A stretch of 32,609 nt of DNA from Chitinispirillales bacterium (lineage in GTDB: Bacteria; Fibrobacterota; Chitinivibrionia; Chitinivibrionales; Chitinispirillaceae), in assembly GCA_031254105.1 (NCBI GenBank), contig JAIRVB010000054.1, positions 1 to 32,609 of the forward strand, given 5' to 3'. Under the pieces are notes generated by a model. It worked only from the letters and a program-made list of their open reading frames with translations, did not search any database and was not told the origin of the DNA. Shown piece by piece: positions 8,035-15,298 of the stretch. The position numbers and the translations under genes were made by a program. The first letter of the stretch is position 1; each line of letters opens with the position of its first letter.

Positions 8035-8904
8035 CTAAATTCTACTTTTAGAATATACAAAAATTTCCGCTGCTTTTTCAACAGAGATTCCAACAATATC
8101 CATATTCCGAAGGTTACTTTGCCCAAGCCCCAGAAACGCGGCCTGCTCTATATAGACAACGGGGCGCTCTATTCCCATTATACGGGCGCCTACTGAGTCT
8201 ACAGCTACAAAGTCTCTTCCCGCGACAACGAGCTGTGAGTCAAATATGATATTGCGTATGCCTTTAACTGTTGAGGGATGACCGTTAATGATAGAAAGCT
8301 GTATGGGAAAGCGCTGGCACATTCCCGCAATAAAGCCATGCAGGTCGGAAAATAGAGATTTGTGTCCGCGCTCATGTTTTACCTCAGGATGGCCGTAATA
8401 ATCGTTTGCCGGTATGGACATCGCTGTATTTTCCATGGTAAGAGAGATTTGCGCTTTAGGGTGTTCCTTGAACTGCGCCAGAGAGATAATTGTATCAAAT
8501 GAAAGGATGCGGGGGTTAACCACAACCTCTTTTACCGGACCCCAGTTAAGACTTATACATTTAAAGGGTCCGTGGTTAAGATCGAAGAATTCCGTCTCCT
8601 CTTCGGAAATGACATTGTTGATTCCCAATAATTCAAAAATATAATCAGTCTCTCCATCGTTTGAGCCGCCTGCTACAGTTACTCTATAAGGGTTATAACG
8701 TTTGACTAATTTTATGAGCGCTCTCATAGTATCCGCCTGAGTACATGAGGATGTGTCGTTTGCGCGGTACAGGGTATCATCAGGTTTTATCGCTACATGC
8801 TTATCGGTGAAAAGACCGGAGAGGTTGCCAAGGCACTCAAGAGCTTCCGCCAGACTACGTCCTATGTCGGGATTGTGTACAATTGCCACCTTTGGTTTGT
8901 TCAT
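8035..8904 (-). CDS. DUF362 domain-containing protein, copy 1
   Basis: This 289-residue protein has the hallmarks of the DUF362 family: an N-terminal strand KVAIVHNP, KHVAIKPD, then PYRVTVAGGSNDG, a long middle region, and the C-terminal signature VVAGRDFVAVDSVGARIMGI. Family proteins are often fused to or paired with 4Fe-4S ferredoxin domains; none is visible here, and no cysteine cluster is present. GGGGAAG lies about eight bases before the start. It is a tandem paralogue of the next gene to the right, with only 33 bases between them. The biochemical function of the family is not settled, so none is proposed. Confidence 0.85.
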   Translation of the reverse strand: MNKPKVAIVHNPDIGRSLAEALECLGNLSGLFTDKHVAIKPDDTLYRANDTSSCTQADTMRALIKLVKRYNPYRVTVAGGSNDGETDYIFELLGINNVISEEETEFFDLNHGPFKCISLNWGPVKEVVVNPRILSFDTIISLAQFKEHPKAQISLTMENTAMSIPANDYYGHPEVKHERGHKSLFSDLHGFIAGMCQRFPIQLSIINGHPSTVKGIRNIIFDSQLVVAGRDFVAVDSVGARIMGIERPVVYIEQAAFLGLGQSNLRNMDIVGISVEKAAEIFVYSKSRI

Positions 8905-8937
8905 TCGCAGCGCTTCCCCATCTGGTTTTGATATAAA

Positions 8938-9798
8938 TCAGGCAGCTCTTGCTCTAAGCGCAAAAATCTCAGCCGCTTTTTCGATTGAAGTTCCGACAAT
9001 TTCCATGTTTTCCGGTTTGCTGTGTCCAAGTCCAAGCCGCTCCGCCTGTTCTATGTGCGCGACAGGGCCGCTGATGCCCATTACGCGCGCCCCTACATAA
9101 TCTACCGCCACAAAGTCTCTTCCGGCAATAATTAATTGGGAATCAAAAACAGCGCCTTGATGAGCCGCCGGATGACCGTTAATAATAGCGAGCTGTACGG
9201 GAAACCGTTTACACATACCTGCGATAAAACCGTGCATATCGGAAAAAAAACTCTTTCGGCTCTCCTCTTTTGTTTTTTCGTGGGTGTAGTAATCATGCGC
9301 GGGAAAAGCCATGGCAATGTTTCTCATGGTAAGAGAAATATCTGTTTTACGGTGAGATTTGTGCTGCGCAAGGGAGACAATGGTGTCATAGGAAAAGATG
9401 TGAGGATTAATAACCACCTCTTTTACCGGTCCCCACTCAAGACTCACGCGTTTAAAAGGTCCCCGGTTATGGTTGAAGTATTCTATATTTTCTTCGGAAA
9501 TGAGATCGTTGATTCCCAATAGTTCAAAAACATGATTGGTTCCCAGGATACCGCTTGATCCTCCGGTAATAGTTATTTTATTGGGATTATGGCGTTTTAT
9601 CACCCCAACGAGCGCTTTGATAGTATCAGCCTGAGTGCATGTGACAGTGTCATCCGGATTTGCGCATGCGTCATGAGGTTTTATGCTCACGTGCTTGTTG
9701 GTGAAGAGATCGGAAAGGCAGCCAAGATGCTCCAAAGCGCGCTCAAACCCTTTTCTGATATCGTGATCATGCGTAATAGCCACTTTCGATTTGCTCAT
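8938..9798 (-). CDS. DUF362 domain-containing protein, copy 2
   Basis: This is a 286-residue paralogue of the adjacent gene, colinear along its whole length: KVAITHDHDIRKGFERALEH, KHVSIKPHD, NKITITGGSSG, FKRVSLEWGPVKEVVINP and IIAGRDFVAVDYVGARVMGI. It lacks a short insertion that copy 1 has before FDSQL. It is first in the minus-strand unit and has GGAG eleven bases upstream. As in copy 1, there is no ferredoxin domain and no signal peptide, so both copies should be cytoplasmic. The divergence between the copies suggests an old duplication rather than a recent one. Confidence 0.85.
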   Translation of the reverse strand: MSKSKVAITHDHDIRKGFERALEHLGCLSDLFTNKHVSIKPHDACANPDDTVTCTQADTIKALVGVIKRHNPNKITITGGSSGILGTNHVFELLGINDLISEENIEYFNHNRGPFKRVSLEWGPVKEVVINPHIFSYDTIVSLAQHKSHRKTDISLTMRNIAMAFPAHDYYTHEKTKEESRKSFFSDMHGFIAGMCKRFPVQLAIINGHPAAHQGAVFDSQLIIAGRDFVAVDYVGARVMGISGPVAHIEQAERLGLGHSKPENMEIVGTSIEKAAEIFALRARAA

Positions 9799-9894
9799 CG
9801 GGCGCGCTTCTCCGGTTTGGTTTCATCGGTTAATGCAGGCAGGAGTTAAGAGAAAAAAGAATGCAAATTTGGGGCCCATTTGGGGCGAAAACAG

Positions 9895-9923
9895 TTGCTT
9901 TGTTTGGTAGCATATTGTATTCT
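9895..9923 (+). promoter_or_regulatory. Candidate promoter of the restriction-modification operon
   Basis: TTGCTT at 9895-9900 is followed after 17 bases by TATTCT at 9918-9923. This is a moderate match to a sigma-70 promoter, in the 244-base gap between the divergent DUF362 and methyltransferase genes. A start near 9930 would leave a leader of about 110 bases. Confidence 0.4.
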
Positions 9924-9965
9924 TTTTACTCAGGTATCGTTTCTTATCTTGGCTTGCTATAAGCG

Positions 9966-10028
9966 GCAGGTAAAGATATTTTTGGATTAACATCTCTTTC
10001 CTTGTAAAATTAACCGGGTTTTACCTGC
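9966..10028. repeat. 9-bp inverted repeat in the methyltransferase leader
   Basis: GCAGGTAAA at 9966-9974 pairs with TTTACCTGC at 10020-10028. The right arm ends 14 bases before the methyltransferase ATG. It could form a hairpin over the leader or serve as two half-sites for autoregulation, as is common in restriction-modification operons. No separate controller protein gene is visible. Confidence 0.45.
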
Positions 10029-10042
10029 GAAGAATAGAAAAT

Positions 10043-10918
10043 ATGGAAATAAGAACAGATGTTTATTTGAGTGACTGCAAAGAACAGCTTAGGTTGCTGC
10101 CTGATGACTCTGTTGATTTAATCGTAACTTCTCCGCCCTATGCAGATCAAAGAAAAGATACTTATGGAGGTATTAAGCCAGATACATATGTAGAATGGTT
10201 TTTACCTGTCTCAGAACAACTTTTGAGAGTACTTAAGCCAACAGGGACTTTTGTATTAAATATAAAAGAGAAAGTGGTTAACGGAGAGCGCAGTACATAT
10301 GTAATGGAATTGATTATTGAGATGCGCAAACAGGGGTGGCTTTGGACAGAGGAATTTATCTGGCATAAAAAAAACTGCTTTCCGGGAAAGTGGCCGAATC
10401 GTTTTCGTGATGCCTGGGAGAGGCTTCTTCAGTTCAATAAAACTAAAAAATTTAAAATGTATCAGAATGAAGTTATGGTTCCAATGGGAGATTGGGCAAA
10501 ATCTCGTCTTAAAAGTCTCTCCGCTACTGATAAAATCCGTGATAATTCAAGAGTTGGAAGCGGATTTGGGAAAAATATCTCTAATTGGCTGGATCGGGAA
10601 AAAGCTTTTCCGACGAATGTTTTGCACCTGCCTACAGAATGCAGTAATAAAAACCACAGTGCGGCATTTCCTGAAGAATTACCGGAATGGTTTATCAAGT
10701 TGTTTACAAAAGAAGAGGATGTTGTCCTTGACCCTTTTATGGGCTCCGGTACAACTTTAAATGTCGCAAACAGAATGAGACGTAATTCCATAGGGATTGA
10801 TGTTGTACCTGAGTATTATGAAATGGTAAAGAAACAGATAAACTCTGCTGAATTGTGTCTTTGTGAATCAAGAGCGGAATATGGGAAAAAAGTTAAATCT
10901 AAAGTACAGCGTGTTTGA
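10043..10918 (+). CDS. Type II DNA methyltransferase, probably N4-cytosine
   Basis: This is a 291-residue beta-class methyltransferase of the N6_N4_Mtase family. The catalytic motif IV comes first (DLIVTSPPYADQR, near residue 27) and the AdoMet-binding motif I last (DPFMGSGTTLNVANR, near residue 232), which is the circularly permuted order of class beta. A SPPY rather than DPPY motif favours N4-cytosine methylation over N6-adenine. The region between them, including WHKKNCFPGKWPNRFRDAWE, would hold target recognition. It overlaps the downstream endonuclease gene, forming a compact restriction-modification unit. The modified sequence cannot be read from the protein alone. Confidence 0.9.
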   Translation: MEIRTDVYLSDCKEQLRLLPDDSVDLIVTSPPYADQRKDTYGGIKPDTYVEWFLPVSEQLLRVLKPTGTFVLNIKEKVVNGERSTYVMELIIEMRKQGWLWTEEFIWHKKNCFPGKWPNRFRDAWERLLQFNKTKKFKMYQNEVMVPMGDWAKSRLKSLSATDKIRDNSRVGSGFGKNISNWLDREKAFPTNVLHLPTECSNKNHSAAFPEELPEWFIKLFTKEEDVVLDPFMGSGTTLNVANRMRRNSIGIDVVPEYYEMVKKQINSAELCLCESRAEYGKKVKSKVQRV

Positions 10919-11639
10919 GTACGTTGAACAGAATATTGAGACGTTTCATCAAAAGCGCATTCAAAGTCTTGATAATTTAAAACTTGCGCAGGTTCTTAAA
11001 CGTAAGAACCCTTATCTGTTCAAGGCAAAACATGTTTTAACTGCTGGCGAGATAGTCAAGGGGATTGTAGACGCTCATATTTCGTCAAACGAAGAGACCA
11101 TTTTCGGCGATTGGCTTGAAGGGCTTGCTATTTTTATTAGCGGTAAAGTTTACAATGGTTATAAGTCCGGCATTACAGGCATCGATTTGGAATTTGACTG
11201 CAACGGGATAAGGAGCATTGTAACAATTAAATCTGGCCCGAATTGGGGGAATAGTTCTCAAATAGCAAAAATGATAACTGATTTTAAAACAGCAAAAAAG
11301 ACTCTGAGAACAAGCAACTCACAATTAAACATAATCGCCGTAAATGGGTGTTGTTATGGTATAGATAATAATCCGGATAAGGGCGATTATTTCAAATATT
11401 GCGGGCAGAGGTTTTGGGAGTTCATATCAGGAGATATAAATCTTTATACAGATGTTATAGAACCGCTTGGATATGGGGCCGGAGAGAGGAATGATGATTT
11501 TGTGAGATCATATAGCCAGATGATAAATAAGTTTACAAGAGATTTTTCAAATGAGTATTGTAAAAATACTGGAGAAATTGATTGGGAAAAGTTAGTTCAC
11601 TTTAATTCGGCAATGACAATACTTAAACTATTGAGGTAA
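10881..11639 (+). CDS. Type II restriction endonuclease, PmeII/EcoO109I-like
   Basis: This 252-residue protein follows and overlaps the methyltransferase by 38 bases. Its core (NPYLFKAKHVLTAGEIVKGI, then ETIFGDWLEGLAIF, GITGIDLEFDCNGIR and TIKSGPNWGNSSQIAKM) matches my memory of the PmeII-type endonuclease family, related to the EcoO109I fold. The likely metal-binding core is the IDLEF acid and the TIK lysine; the residue two before the Lys is Thr rather than Glu/Asp, so the exact catalytic set is unclear. I prefer ATG 10881 over the GTG at 10863, which has no ribosome-binding site. It would cleave DNA that its partner has not methylated. It appears intact. Confidence 0.8.
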   Translation: MGKKLNLKYSVFEYVEQNIETFHQKRIQSLDNLKLAQVLKRKNPYLFKAKHVLTAGEIVKGIVDAHISSNEETIFGDWLEGLAIFISGKVYNGYKSGITGIDLEFDCNGIRSIVTIKSGPNWGNSSQIAKMITDFKTAKKTLRTSNSQLNIIAVNGCCYGIDNNPDKGDYFKYCGQRFWEFISGDINLYTDVIEPLGYGAGERNDDFVRSYSQMINKFTRDFSNEYCKNTGEIDWEKLVHFNSAMTILKLLR

Positions 11640-11642
11640 TCC

Positions 11643-12722
11643 ATGCAAATCTCCGTTAACACAGCTTCCCGTTCCTACCCCGTATTCCTTGACAGCGGCA
11701 GCGCCTTGGGTCTTGGGGCGTATCTTAATGAAAAATTCAAAAATCGCCGCTGCTGCCTTGTGACCAACACTACTTTGGCATCAATCTATTCATCCTATAT
11801 TAATACATTAAAAGAAGAAACCGGCTGCGTCATACATACGGCTCCTGATGGCGAGAAATACAAGACCATTGCCACCTGGAGCGAAATCCTTGACACACTA
11901 ATCTCAGCGCGTCTTGACCGTTCAAGCTACATTGTCGCTTTTGGCGGCGGTGTGTTAGGTGATATGGCCGGATTTGCGGCGGCAAGTTTTATGCGCGGGA
12001 TTGATTACATTCAGGTTCCGACGACACTTCTTTCAATGGTGGATTCAAGCGTTGGGGGAAAAACGGCGGTTGACCATCCAATGGGAAAAAATCTTATAGG
12101 CGCGTTCCATCAGCCCTCAGCAGTGTGGATTGATATTGACTTTTTAAAAAAGCTTCCATCCCGTCAATTTGTGGCAGGTTACGCGGAAATGTTTAAGTAC
12201 GCTTTTATAGGCGGAAGCGGGATGTTTACGTTTATAATGAATAACAGGGACGCTATTTTGCGCTCCGAGCCAAAACAGCTTATGGAGAGTATAGAAAAAA
12301 GTATCCGTGTAAAGGCGGATATTGTGGGGCGGGATGAAAAGGAATCCGGCAGCCGCGCGCTTCTGAATTTTGGGCATACGTTTGCTCACGCACTGGAGCA
12401 GTTTTACGGATTTGAGGGATTGCTGCATGGCGAGGCGGTTTTATGGGGAATGGTTTGCGCGGTTGATCTCGCAAAGCGCAAGGGAACTCTGCCGCGCAGC
12501 TGTTGGACGGCGTTCGACCGGATTATGGATGGGCTGCCTCTTCCCGCGTTACCGTCCGTTCCCGACGCCGGAAAAGTTTACGAGGCTATGTTTGCCGACA
12601 AAAAGGTATCTTCGGGCAAACTGCGTTTTGTGCTGCCTTGCGCTGAGGGTGAATCAGTAGTCGTGAATGGCGCGCGGGAAAGTGAAGTAATGGCAGCATT
12701 AGAAAAGATAGGGGAATTATGA
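11643..12722 (+). CDS. aroB: 3-dehydroquinate synthase
   Basis: AroB converts DAHP to 3-dehydroquinate in the cytoplasm, the second step of the shikimate pathway. At 359 residues it has the usual length. Visible signatures are the NAD-binding loop FGGGVLGDMAGFAA, the phosphate/substrate segment VPTTLLSMVDSSVGGKTAVD, KNLIGAFHQP, the zinc-binding FGHTFAHALE and LHGEAVLWGM. The gene starts three bases after the endonuclease stop, and its ribosome-binding site (GAGG) lies inside the end of that gene. The restriction-modification pair is therefore inserted directly in front of the housekeeping block, and translation may be coupled. The DUF2007 gene starts one base after its stop. Confidence 0.97.
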   Translation: MQISVNTASRSYPVFLDSGSALGLGAYLNEKFKNRRCCLVTNTTLASIYSSYINTLKEETGCVIHTAPDGEKYKTIATWSEILDTLISARLDRSSYIVAFGGGVLGDMAGFAAASFMRGIDYIQVPTTLLSMVDSSVGGKTAVDHPMGKNLIGAFHQPSAVWIDIDFLKKLPSRQFVAGYAEMFKYAFIGGSGMFTFIMNNRDAILRSEPKQLMESIEKSIRVKADIVGRDEKESGSRALLNFGHTFAHALEQFYGFEGLLHGEAVLWGMVCAVDLAKRKGTLPRSCWTAFDRIMDGLPLPALPSVPDAGKVYEAMFADKKVSSGKLRFVLPCAEGESVVVNGARESEVMAALEKIGEL

Positions 12723-12723
12723 G

Positions 12724-13108
12724 ATGCAAAAAGTTAATATAGCGGCGTTCAATTGGATAAACGAAGCGGAAATGGCACGCATTTTTTTAGAAAATAATGA
12801 TATTGAGGTTGAAATTGTTGATAGTCAAATTGTGGCTGCCAACCCTTTGCTGGCAAATGCCGTCGGTGGAATTAAATTGACAGTAGATAAGTTACACGCT
12901 GAAAAAGCGATCGGTTTATTATAAGGAATATGAAAGAGAACTGAACGCGAATCATAAATTATGGTGTCCTGAGTGCGATTCGGAAAATGTTGAAAAAATA
13001 GAGTTGAATGGGATATTGAAGTTTTTATCAATAATAACATTGGGTATCGCGGCGATAGTTGCGTCAAGGAGATTTGGTTGTAAACAATGCGGTCATAAAT
13101 GGAGATAA
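12724..13108 (+). pseudogene. DUF2007 / zinc-ribbon protein, split by a frameshift
   Basis: The first frame (12724-12924, 66 codons) is a DUF2007-type domain: INEAEMARIFLENNDIEVEI, then NPLLANAVGGIKLTV. It stops at TAA 12922-12924. The next frame continues without a stop to 13108 and reads KEYERELNANHKLWCPEC, then a hydrophobic segment LKFLSIITLGIAAIVA and a closing FGCKQCGHKWR. CPEC and CKQC form one zinc ribbon with a membrane-like insert. Such a C-terminal tail is usual for this family, so one extra base near 12920 has split a single gene. It may be a real mutation or a sequencing error. The family is described as putative signal transducers, without a proven function. The start lies one base after aroB. 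Confidence 0.75.
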
Positions 13109-13232
13109 TTCATTAAACATTACCCACAGCTTCTTGCCCTAAATTATTTTACAGAACTTTCATTTTTAGTTAGATAAACCCCATTTGGTTAGCTAAAAGG
13201 GTTGTCTTGATTGAGGTTATGAGCGCTGAAAA

Positions 13233-13745
13233 ATGAAAATAGATATGAGAGTTGTGCCGCAGGGACATTCGCGGCTTGAGCAGGATTTGGAACTTGAAGA
13301 GTTCAGGGATGACCTGCCCCCTTTTTCTGAAAAGATACACGCTGTTGCGGAACTTGACAGAATGGGAGAGACGGTTGTCGCCGGTTTGCGTTTTGAGGGT
13401 GTCTTTGAGGTTCAGTGCAGCCGCTGCCTTGTTCATTACAGTGTGCCTGTAAAATCAGATCTGCATATCATAATAAAGGAAGAGCATGGGAAGTTTGGCC
13501 ACTCTTCTGATGATGACGGTACAGATTTCTTTTTTGATGTTAATCATGAAGTAGTGGATATAAGTTCCGCCATTTATGATGAAATAATGATTGAGCTTCC
13601 GCTCAAGCCGCTCTGTTCCGAAGATTGTAAAGGGATAGAGATTAAGGGCAGCGGCGTTGTTTTTGAATCGGGCAGATCATCCGAAGAAAAAAAAGAACAG
13701 CCGGTAGACCCAAGGTGGGAAGCATTAAAAAAATTGAAAAAATAA
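13233..13745 (+). CDS. yceD: YceD/DUF177 family rRNA accumulation protein
   Basis: This 170-residue protein belongs to the DUF177 family, which in bacteria and plants is needed for 23S rRNA accumulation. Supporting motifs are an N-terminal beta-rich domain, FEVQCSRCLVHYSVPV (first Cys pair), the acidic DEIMIELPLKPLCSEDCKGI (second Cys pair) and the closing DPRWEALKKLKK typical of the family. The gene lies upstream of rpmF, the conserved order in many bacteria, which supports the call. The start has only a weak GAG upstream. It is followed by REP-like palindromes rather than directly by rpmF, a gap of about 230 bases. Confidence 0.93.
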   Translation: MKIDMRVVPQGHSRLEQDLELEEFRDDLPPFSEKIHAVAELDRMGETVVAGLRFEGVFEVQCSRCLVHYSVPVKSDLHIIIKEEHGKFGHSSDDDGTDFFFDVNHEVVDISSAIYDEIMIELPLKPLCSEDCKGIEIKGSGVVFESGRSSEEKKEQPVDPRWEALKKLKK

Positions 13746-13754
13746 TCCCTGTAG

Positions 13755-13773
13755 GGGCGGCCATTGGCCGCCC
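13755..13773. repeat. REP-like palindrome (GGGCGGCC type)
   Basis: GGGCGGCCA and TGGCCGCCC pair around a single central base, preceded by GTAG. The same GTAGGGGCGGCC core recurs at 13921 and 22043. It lies ten bases after the yceD stop, so it may stabilise the transcript end. Confidence 0.75.
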
Positions 13774-13832
13774 GCCTGTAATGAAGCAAATAATTATTTG
13801 CCCATACAAGATAAGCAGAGCGGATATGCAAT

Positions 13833-13858
13833 AAGGGCGAAAACGCAGGTTCGCCCTT
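13833..13858. repeat. REP-like palindrome (GGGCGAA type)
   Basis: AAGGGCGAA and TTCGCCCTT form a 9-bp perfect stem with an 8-base loop. The GGGCGAA/TTCGCCC arms recur at 16284-16303 and 16549-16566. Confidence 0.7.
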
Positions 13859-13924
13859 ACACGGATGGATTAATTGTAGGAACGATCTGTAATTGCCCGC
13901 AAGTAAATAAATGACATATAGTAG

Positions 13925-13945
13925 GGGCGGCCCTCGCGGCCGCCC
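13925..13945. repeat. REP-like palindrome (GGGCGGCC type)
   Basis: GGGCGGCC and GGCCGCCC pair around CTCGC, again preceded by GTAG. It is about 30 bases before the L32 start and lies in the probable yceD-rpmF transcript. Confidence 0.75.
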
Positions 13946-13976
13946 ATGATTTTATAGAAAAGAAAGGCAGCAAAAA

Positions 13977-14156
13977 ATGGCAGAACCAAAGAAGCGCCAA
14001 ACCCGTTCCCGCAGCGGCAAGAGACGCAGTCACCTTGCGCTTACGCCTGTAAGTCCCACACTCTGTTCCCACTGCAAGCAGCCTAAAGCTGCGCACAGAG
14101 TTTGCGGCAACTGCGGATATTACGCCGGCGCAGAAGTTATCACACCCGAAGATTAA
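13977..14156 (+). CDS. rpmF: 50S ribosomal protein L32
   Basis: This short gene encodes 59 residues. The start MAEPKKRQTRSRSGKRRSH is the conserved basic N-terminus of L32, which threads into the large ribosomal subunit. Cys30, Cys33, Cys43 and Cys46 (LCSHCK, RVCGNCGYY) make it the zinc-binding form. AAAGG lies nine bases upstream. It sits between yceD and plsX, the standard neighbourhood. Having four cysteines suggests that it is the zinc-dependent paralogue type, although no other copy is visible here. Confidence 0.97.
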   Translation: MAEPKKRQTRSRSGKRRSHLALTPVSPTLCSHCKQPKAAHRVCGNCGYYAGAEVITPED

Positions 14157-14197
14157 CCTCTTAAAGGGATGAAGTTAACAAATGGGAGCAAAGCGGC

Positions 14198-15160
14198 GTG
14201 ATCCGTTTAGCCGTTGATGTCCAGAGCGGAGACTATGGGCCGGATGTGACGGTGCGGGGAATTCTTGACGCCCGTAAAGCCGCGTCTGTTCCGTTTGTCA
14301 CTTATTTGTGCGGCAACCGGGATGAGATAAATCATATACTTGATGATTTGGAAAAAACTGTAAGTTTTGACAGATCTGAATTTATTGTTGAACACTCATC
14401 GGATCTCATCAGTGAAGAAGACTGGCGTTCTATGGTATGGAAAAACCGCAAGGGTTCTTCTATTGTGCGCTGTGTTTCGCTTCAAAAAGAGGGTAAGGCT
14501 GACGCTTCCATCAGCGCCGGAGATACTGGTATATTGATAGGAACAGCCCTTTTTATCCTTGGACGCGGCGAGGGGATAAGCCGTCCGGCCCTTGGAGCTT
14601 TCATTCCGACAGCTACGCATGGAAATCCGGTTCTTGTGCTTGACGTGGGCGCTAATCTCAATTGCCGCGCCGAACACTTGGCGTCTTTCGCGCAGATGGG
14701 CAGCTCTTATGTGAGTCGGCTTTTTTCAAAGCCTGTACGTACCGCCCTGCTTAACATTGGGGCTGAGCCGAGCAAGGGGCCGAAAGTTGTGCGCGACGCG
14801 GCGGAGCTTCTTGAGAAAAAAGATTGGTATACAGGTTTTATAGAGGGTAATAAAGTATTTTCCGGTGATGCGGATGTTGTAGTGTGCGATGGTTTTTTGG
14901 GCAATGTTTTACTGAAAGCTTGCGAGAGTTTCTACTCTCTCGCGGCGGATTTTTTAGCCGGTAATCAGAGTGTTCTTGAACTTCTCATTCATAAGATGGA
15001 TGTGCTTAATCCTGAAAATTACGGAGCGGTTCCATTTTTGGGTATTCGGGGTACGGTGCTTAAAGCGCACGGAGGATCATCCGTACGGTCTATCAGAAAC
15101 GCTGTTTTAACCGCTCTGGGCGCCGTGAAAAATAATGTCACGGAATGTTGGAAAAACTAA
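14198..15160 (+). CDS. plsX: Phosphate acyltransferase PlsX
   Basis: PlsX moves the acyl chain from acyl-ACP to phosphate, making acyl-phosphate for phospholipid synthesis at the inner membrane face. Family motifs are SAGDTGILIG, VLDVGANLNC, LLNIGAEPSKG and GDADVVVCDGFLGNVLLKA, with the late GIRGTVLKAHGGSS. At 320 residues it is of usual length. The N-terminal motif is unusual: LAVDVQSGDYGPD where most members have DAMGGDxxP. I use the GTG at 14198, as no in-frame ATG lies nearby; GGGAG is about eleven bases upstream. It follows rpmF by 41 bases and is likely co-transcribed with it. Confidence 0.93.
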   Translation: MIRLAVDVQSGDYGPDVTVRGILDARKAASVPFVTYLCGNRDEINHILDDLEKTVSFDRSEFIVEHSSDLISEEDWRSMVWKNRKGSSIVRCVSLQKEGKADASISAGDTGILIGTALFILGRGEGISRPALGAFIPTATHGNPVLVLDVGANLNCRAEHLASFAQMGSSYVSRLFSKPVRTALLNIGAEPSKGPKVVRDAAELLEKKDWYTGFIEGNKVFSGDADVVVCDGFLGNVLLKACESFYSLAADFLAGNQSVLELLIHKMDVLNPENYGAVPFLGIRGTVLKAHGGSSVRSIRNAVLTALGAVKNNVTECWKN

Positions 15161-15166
15161 GCAATC

Positions 15167-15275
15167 AATGCAGAAATAATAATGCAGAATGCAGAAATGA
15201 GAAAAATTAATGACAGAAAAAAATGTGGATTCAGATGTTTTTGATTTCTGCATTCTGCATTATTATTTCTGCATT
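15167..15275. repeat. 32-bp perfect inverted repeat element, copy 1
   Basis: The left arm at 15167-15198 (starting AATGCAGAAATAATAATGCA) and the right arm at 15244-15275 are perfect reverse complements over 32 bases, with a 45-base AT-rich loop. Within each arm the unit ATGCAGAA is itself repeated. Related elements occur at 22308-22403 and 23436-23554. It lies between plsX and fabH. No transposase is visible; it resembles a tiny non-autonomous (MITE-like) element or a strong transcript hairpin. Confidence 0.85.
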
Positions 15276-15298
15276 ATAATGAAAGGCGATAGGTAACA

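Noticed and set aside
12915-12930. Programmed +1 frameshift in the DUF2007 gene
   Set aside because: TTA TAA offers no favourable slippage of the P-site tRNA, and no stimulatory element resembling prfB-type sites is seen; a simple indel explains the break better.
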